A stretch of DNA of 64,000 nucleotides from NCBI GenBank assembly GCA_947623455.1, contig OX392527.1, forward strand, positions 12,210,001 to 12,274,000. Direction: 5' to 3'. Made by a program: the position numbers and the translations under genes. Shown here one piece after another: positions 58,541 through 64,000 of this stretch. A model generated the notes under the pieces. That model worked only from the letters and a program-made list of their open reading frames with translations, was not told where the DNA came from and did not search any database. This DNA is from Mimachlamys varia (taxonomy: Eukaryota > Mollusca > Bivalvia > Pectinida > Pectinidae). Position 1 is the first letter of the stretch. Each line of letters starts with the position of its first letter.

Positions 58541-60055
58541 GAGTTACGGCCCTTTGCAGACTCGTACCTACAATTGATTTGTTTGTGACTATGAAGACTG
58601 ATATTGGACTTCTTGCCTCATTCACTACAGAGTTACGGCCCTTTGCAGACTTGTACCTACAATTGACTTGTTTGCGACTATCCTTTGGAGGTTAGAAGAC
58701 TGATATTGGACCTCTTGCCTCATTCTCTACAGAGTTATGGCCCTTTGCAGACTCGTACCTACAATTGATTTGTTTGTGACTATGAAGACTGATATTGGAC
58801 TTCTTGCCTCACTCTCTACAGAGTTATAGCCCTTGCACAATCTACCTACAATTGACTTGTTTGCGACTATCCTTTGGAGGTTAGAAGACTGATATTGGAC
58901 CTCTTGCCTCATTCTCTACAGAGTTATGGCCCTTTGCAGACTCGTACCTACAATTGACTTGTTTCTGACTCTCCTTTGGAGGTTAGAAGACTGATATTGG
59001 ACCTTTTGCCTCATTCACTACAGAGTTATGGCCCTTTGCAGACTCTTACCTACAATTGACTTGTTTCTGACTCTCCTTTGGAGGCTAGAAGACTGATATT
59101 GGACCTCTTGCCTCATCCACTACAGAGTTACGGCCCTTTGCAGACTCGTACCTCGATTGACTTGTTTCTGACTCTCCTTTTGGAGGTTAGAAGACTGATA
59201 TTGGACTTCTTGCCTCATTCACTACAGAGTTATAGCCCTTGCACACTCGTTCGTGACTTAGAAGACTGATATTGGACCTCTTGCCTCACTCTCTACAGAG
59301 TTATAGCCCTTGCACAATCTACATACAATTGACTTGATTGCGACTCTCCTTTGGAGGTAAGAAGACTGATATTGGACTTCTTGCCTCATTCACTACAGAG
59401 TTATAGCCCTTGCACACTCGTTCGTGACTTAGAAGACTGATATTGGACCTCTTGCCTCACTCTCTACAGAGTTATAGCCCTTGCACAATCTACCTACAAT
59501 TGACTTGTTTGCGACTATCCTTTGGAGGTTAGAAGACTGATATTGGACCTCTTGCCTCATTCTCTACAGAGTTATGGCCCTTTGCAGACTCGTACCTACA
59601 ATTGACTTGTTTCTGACTCTCCTTTGAAGGTTAGAAAACTGATATTGGACCTCTTGCCTCATTCACTACAGAGTTATGGCCCTTTGCAGACTCGTACCTA
59701 CAATTGACTTGTTTCTGACTCTCCTTTGGAGGTTAGAAGACTGATATTGGACCTCTTGCCTCATTCTCTACAGAGTTACGGCCCTTTGCAGACTCGTACC
59801 TACAATTGACTTGTTTCTGACTCTCCTTTGGAGGTTAGAAGACTGATATTGGACTTCTTGCCTCATTCACTACAGAGTTATAGCCCTTGCACACTCGTTC
59901 GTGACTTAGAAGACTGATATTGGACCTCTTGCCTCACTCTCTACAGAGTTATAGGTCTTGCACAATCTACCTACAATTGACTTGATTGCGCCTCTACTTT
60001 GGAGGTTAGAGGACTGATATTGGACCTCTTGCCTCACTCTCTACAGAGTTTGGCC
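58541..60055. repeat. Complex 90-115-bp tandem repeat (ACAGAGTTATGGCCCTTTG)
   Basis: About 15 units containing TACAGAGTTATGGCCCTTTG, CTACAATTGACTTGTTT, CTCCTTTGGAGGTTAGAAG and CTGATATTGGACCTCTTGCC. Full units are about 114 bp. Shortened ones lack the TTGACTTG..GGAGG segment and have CACTCGTTCGTGACTTAGAA. Long and short forms recur in a mixed order that itself repeats (near 58800 and 59460), indicating block duplication. Intergenic between ASH2L and GGPS1. Confidence 0.93.
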
Positions 60056-60341
60056 CCTTACTCACAAATTAGACATTCTATTTACTTTGTACCTTACTGG
60101 TACTTTTCTCTTGCAATGGTGGGATGTCCGGAAGTGAAATGTGGTATCACTCACTATATGTAGAACTCTCTTATCTCTTTTTCAGGACATTCACTTGACA
60201 ACTACAACTTACAAATTGTTAATGCAAGTACATCTTGGCTGTACATACAGAAATTGCGTCTTTTACCTTGTGAAAAAATATATTTTCATCCATATATACC
60301 TTGTTTTTCAACATAACACCACTTGATAGAAATGAGAAAAG

Positions 60342-60690
60342 ATCTTGTTTTATATGACTGACTGGTGTGTAAGGGTGAACTGGAATGGGTAATTTCTACC
60401 TTTATCATGTAGTTAGTATATACCAGTATGGTGTATATGACTGGTATGTAAGGCCAGGGTGAACTGAAATGAGAGATTTCTACCTTTATCATGTAGTAAG
60501 TATATACCGGTATGTTTTATACGACTGGTGTGTAAGGGTGAACTGAAATGGGTGATTTCTACCTTTATCATGTAGTAAGTATATACCAGTATGTTTTATA
60601 CGACTGGTGTGTTAGGGTGAACTGAAATGAGAGATTTCTACCTTTATCATGTAGTAAGTATATACCAGTATGTTTTATATGAAGCATAGA
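60342..60690. repeat. 79-bp tandem repeat, four copies
   Basis: Copies of TATGTTTTATACGACTGGTG, GTAAGGGTGAACTGAAATG and TTTCTACCTTTATCATGTAG step by about 79-82 bp. Confidence 0.9.
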
Positions 60691-60927
60691 ATTAGTAGTG
60701 ATAACGTACAAATAACTGTCATAAAAAATGTCATTAACAACCACAAATAAATATATGTATAAAACCAATGTTGTTGTCTTTGTTCTTGACTCTTTGCTAC
60801 ACAAGACATATCATTCTGATCCTTGAACCGACCTTCACTTAAACCCTGCAGTTGTTACTGTAAGCCAGAAGAAAAATGAATGTAAAAGGAGAACAAACAC
60901 AACACACAAAAAATGATTTGTCATGAT

Positions 60928-60937
60928 TTTATTTATT
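60928..60937 (-). terminator. GGPS1: GGPS1 poly(A) signal candidate
   Basis: Two overlapping AATAAA hexamers on the minus strand (complement of TTTATTTATT). They lie about 1.3 kb beyond the GGPS1 stop, so use by GGPS1 would require a long 3' UTR containing the 48-bp array and the foldback element. Weak inference. Confidence 0.25.
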
Positions 60938-60964
60938 ATGTGATAGAATTGTGTCGAAACCATA

Positions 60965-61360
60965 ACCCACCAATACATGGGCACCATACATGTAGCAATG
61001 GAAACCATAGCAACTCACCAGTACCTGGGCACCATATATGTAGCAATGGAAACCATAGCAACTCACCAGTGCCTGGGCACCATACATGTAGCAATGGAAA
61101 CCATAGCAACTCTCCAGTGCCTGGGCACCATACATATAGCAATGGAAACCATAGCAACCCACCAGTACCTGGGCACCATACATAAAGCAATGGAAACTTA
61201 AGTAACTCACCAGTACCTGGGCACCATACAAGTAGCAATGGAAACCATAGCAACTCACCAGTACCTGGGCACCATAAAAGTAGCAATGGATACCATAGCA
61301 ACTCACCAGTACCTGGGCACCATAAAAGTAGCAATGGATACCATAGCTACTCACCAATAC
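60965..61360. repeat. 48-bp minisatellite, about eight copies
   Basis: Units contain GCAATGGAAACCATAGCAAC, TCACCAGTACCTGGGCACCA and TACATGTA, spaced by 48 bp. Last units change CATACATGTA to CATAAAAGTA. It is near the 3' end of GGPS1, possibly within its 3' UTR. Confidence 0.95.
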
Positions 61361-61649
61361 ATGTACACTCCAGCGTTATATTTTACTGAAATAGGGATTA
61401 ATTGTCATAGCTTGCAGTAGTCATCAAATACTTATTAGAGGTAGCGACTTGTCAGGAACAAAGGTTGAGCATTACTTTACGCTTTCATCGTCCAAGATAT
61501 TTTTTACCTAGAACTTAACATTTCTACACTGCTTGTATTTGTCAATACATAGATGTTGAGAGGACTGTTTCTAAGTTGTAATAACTTGTCCAATCGATTT
61601 GTATATTCTACAATAAAATATGTTTAAACTAAATTTGTCAATTTCAATA

Positions 61650-62080
61650 ATTGTCATATAGGGATTGAACAGCATTTTTCCAATTTTCATGCTGGTATGA
61701 ATGAAAATCGGTTACATCCATATTGGATGAAAGCCGCTATGGCTTCATGGTCAATATGGAAGAAACTGATATGCATTCAAACTGGCATGAAAATTTAAAA
61801 AAGAACATTGTTCAATCAATATATTTACATTTTTACTGTTAAACAATTCAATTTATCATTTCTTGAATTATTGGTCAATTGACCACGTTTGTTATTTCGT
61901 CGTCTTTTAAATGACATTGCAGGAAAAGCGTTAATTTCAGTAAAATTGGTGCGAATAATGAACCGTAGTCATTTGAGCCTTTGACGCAGGGCATTCTCCA
62001 TGTTATCTGAAGCGGAGCGAAAAGACTCTCATTGAACAAGATTATTATATTAAGTCATAAGTAATCCACGTGAATGGATG
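61650..62080 (-). mobile_element. Foldback element, copy 2, inverted relative to copy 1
   Basis: The reverse complement matches 46255-46680 through TTGTTCAATGAGAGTCTT, ATAACATGGAGAATGCCCT and AAATGTAAATATATTGATTG. It ends in a hairpin at 61664-61816, again 153 bp. Stem sequence differs from copy 1 (for example AATTTTCATGCCAGTTTGAA) but still pairs, imperfectly, with its own partner arm. The inner ATGAAAGCC...GGCTTCAT stem is shared. It sits just beyond the GGPS1 stop codon. Confidence 0.75.
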
Positions 62081-62261
62081 TATTCATAGTCTAGTGTTTG
62101 TTGTGTTCAGTATTAGACAAGAAACAATGAGAATGTAAATATAAAATAATGATGATAAATTATGAGAACATAAACCAGATATAATGTACTGGATTGTCTG
62201 GTACACACACCACTAACAAATACACCAAGATTGCACAAGTCCATAATGTCAGGTTCAAAGG

Positions 62262-62352
62262 TCACTGTCCATTCCTGTAAACCTTCCTTAGTTCCGTAAT
62301 CAGACTAACCAGTATGGGATTTCCACCTTGTTCCTCTATAAGCTTCAGCAGC
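62262..62352 (-). CDS. GGPS1: Terminal GGPS1 exon
   Basis: Acceptor TATTCCAG; one base completes the split Arg codon, then 29 codons and TGA. IEEQGGNPILVSLITELRKV is the C-terminal helix region of the enzyme. Ends in YRNGQ, versus FKEENE in human. Confidence 0.9.
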
Positions 62353-62746
62353 CTGGAATACACAAAAGAAACTTCACTTCAATAACCTTACTTTCCTTAA
62401 CTGATAGAGGTATTAGCAAAATTCATCACATATGTGGAATTGTCAGCAGAATGTTTGCTGGGATTATACCTAATGCCATACAACACAGACATCTTAAATT
62501 TGTTTCAGAGCAATTCAGATAATAAAGGAGAAGTATATACATTAAGCAGATGAAGGATTGATTTTAGTTATCAGTTAAGCTGCTGCTAGATATGTAGGTA
62601 AAAGGAGTTAACATAGGTCTTCCGTAACTACCTTTCTTCCAGCTCTTCAAGTGTCGTTCTGGTATAGGCAAAAGATCCTAGTTTTTCTAAAACCTCAACA
62701 CAGTACTTCTTCACATCGTTATCCGTTGTTTTCTGTCGTAGTATAT
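62262..62746 (-). CDS. GGPS1: GGPS1, C-terminal two coding exons
   Basis: Minus-strand exons 62746..62632 and 62352..62262 join in phase (AG + G = Arg) and end at TGA, giving about 68 residues. ILRQKTTDNDVKKYCVEV, GSFAYTRTTLEELEER and IEEQGGNPILVSLITELRKV match the C-terminus of human geranylgeranyl diphosphate synthase (ILRQRTENIDIKKYC, GSFEYTRNTLKELE, GGNPELVALVKHL). The enzyme condenses farnesyl diphosphate with isopentenyl diphosphate to make geranylgeranyl diphosphate for protein prenylation and is cytosolic. The two aspartate-rich catalytic motifs are encoded in upstream exons beyond the right edge. Borders are ACTACCAG/AG|GTAGTT and TATTCCAG. The gene converges on ASH2L across about 4.5 kb of mostly repetitive DNA. 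Confidence 0.9.
62632..62746 (-). CDS. GGPS1: Penultimate GGPS1 exon
   Basis: 115 nt between ACTACCAG and AAG|GTAGTT. Enters after one base of a split codon and leaves after two. Encodes ILRQKTTDNDVKKYCVEV to LEELEE, closely matching the human family member. Confidence 0.9.
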
Positions 62747-63044
62747 CTGGTAGTGGTCAAGGATAAACAGATATGCTGACTTCACATTCTAATTCAGTAA
62801 ATACAAGAGAATCAAAATAACAATCCACTTGTATTAGGAATAAGATTCATCAGTTTGGTATGAATGATATATACTGAGATTGGTTTTTTTTTTTTTTTGT
62901 ACACAAACAGGAATTGAAAACTTAATTTGCGAGCTTTCGAAAACGTCTGTTTCCTTTGTCAAGCAAAGAGTACAATAGGCGAGTGTCGGTGTTCTGACCG
63001 CTGAAATCAGCTCTCTACCCAAAATCCACTTGATTTTACTATAC
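62747..63044. other. GGPS1 intron sequence
   Basis: Unique AT-rich DNA with a T homopolymer near 62884-62898. No exon recognised. Confidence 0.5.
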
Positions 63045-63945
63045 ATATATCTACAGTATAATTCTATTACATGTGTACAGTGTACATATACCTACAGTAT
63101 AACTCTATCACATGTGTACAGTGTATATATACCTACAGTATAATTCTATCACATGTGTACAGTGTACATGTACCTACAGTATAATTCTATCACATGTGTA
63201 CAGTGTATATATACCTACAGTATAATTCTATCACATGTGTACAGTGTATATATACCTACAGTATAATTCTATCACATGTGTACAGTGTACACATACCTAC
63301 AGTATAACTATCACATGTGTACAGTGTACACATACCTACAGTATAACTATCACATGTGTACAGTGTACACATACCTACAGTATAACTATCACATGTGTAC
63401 AGTGTACACATACCTACAGTATAACTATCACATGTGTACAGTGTACACATACCTACAGTATAACTATCACATGTGTACAATGTACATATACCTACAGTAT
63501 AATTCTATCACATGTGTACAGTGTATGTATACCTACAGTATAATTCTATCACATGTGTACAGAGTATGTATACCTACAGTATAATTATATCACATGTGTA
63601 CAGTGTACACATACCTACATTATAATTCTATCACATACGTACAGTGTACATATATCTACAGTATAATTCTATCACATGTGTAAATTTACCTACAGTATAA
63701 CTATCACATGTGTACAATGTACATATACCTACAGTATAATTCTATCACATGTGTACAGTGTATATATACCTACAGTATAATTCTATCACATGTGTACAGT
63801 GTATATATACCTACAGTATAATTCTATCACATGTGTACAGTGTACATATACCTACAGTATAATTCTATCACATGTGTACAGTGTACATATACCTACAGTA
63901 TAATTCTATCACATGTGTACAGTGTACATATATTTACAAAACCAG
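63045..63945. repeat. 41-bp minisatellite (38-bp variants) with CACATGTG
   Basis: About 22 units with CCTACAGTATAATTCTATCA, CACATGTGTACAGTGTACAT and ATA. A run of 38-bp units with AACTATC in place of AATTCTATC lies at about 63300-63470. It lies upstream of the visible GGPS1 exons on that gene's strand, so it is probably intronic. Open frames of up to 102 codons here are repeat artefacts. Confidence 0.96.
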
Positions 63946-64000
63946 TATAACTCGATCACATATGTACAGAGTTTGATTTGAAGTATTGCATCGGTTACCC

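Overview
The window is animal nuclear DNA, most probably from a mollusc and likely a bivalve. Genes are split by GT-AG introns, and a tRNA-derived SINE and several TIR elements are present. A dispersed element ending in an AGGCCC-TCT-GGGCCT hairpin is of a kind I associate with bivalve genomes; the bivalve assignment is inference. About two thirds of the 64 kb (my sum is roughly 44 kb) is tandem minisatellite DNA in about 20 unrelated arrays. Long open frames inside arrays are composition artefacts.

Three genes can be supported. (1) On the minus strand at 4559-14249 there is an unrecognised type I membrane protein. Its first coding exon (13609-14249) encodes a signal peptide, a short ectodomain, one transmembrane helix and a Cys/basic juxtamembrane stretch. 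A phase-compatible second exon (4559-4731) carries more cytoplasmic tail. The 8.9 kb intron between them holds 11-, 29- and 60-bp arrays and a 600-bp CpG-rich TIR element. (2) On the plus strand, 47283-57755 holds the last four coding exons of ASH2L, a core subunit of MLL/SET1 histone H3K4 methyltransferase complexes. They cover the end of the SPRY domain and the DPY-30-binding helix. I could not find the upstream exons. (3) On the minus strand, 62262-62746 holds the last two coding exons of GGPS1 (geranylgeranyl diphosphate synthase); its 5' part lies beyond the right edge. ASH2L and GGPS1 are convergent.

Layout: 1-4083, 44-bp array running off the left edge; 4369-4555, 33-bp array abutting a splice donor; 4842-5441, TIR element; 6718-7338, 11-bp array; 8271-10562, 29-bp array; 11132-13290, 60-bp array with G-quadruplex motifs; 13609-14249, membrane-protein exon; 14250-17950, mostly unique; 17951-18119, small MITE; 18462-39946, one 21.5-kb array of 25-bp units with several levels of higher-order repetition; 40547-41815, dispersed repeats; 41951-42975, 35/36-bp array with an abutting SINE; 43351-47282, mostly unique with two small arrays and a foldback element; 47283-57755, ASH2L exons separated by 35-, 44- and 30-bp arrays; 58540-61360, three arrays; 61650-62080, inverted second copy of the foldback element; 62262-62746, GGPS1; 63045-63945, 41-bp array.

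The most striking observation is that minisatellites start at splice donors. In ASH2L the last nine exon bases plus the donor are amplified into 67 head-to-tail 35-bp units (2.3 kb with no indel), each with a CAG|GTAAG donor. A 33-bp array abutting the donor of the minus-strand gene, and possibly the 21.5-kb array, show the same arrangement.
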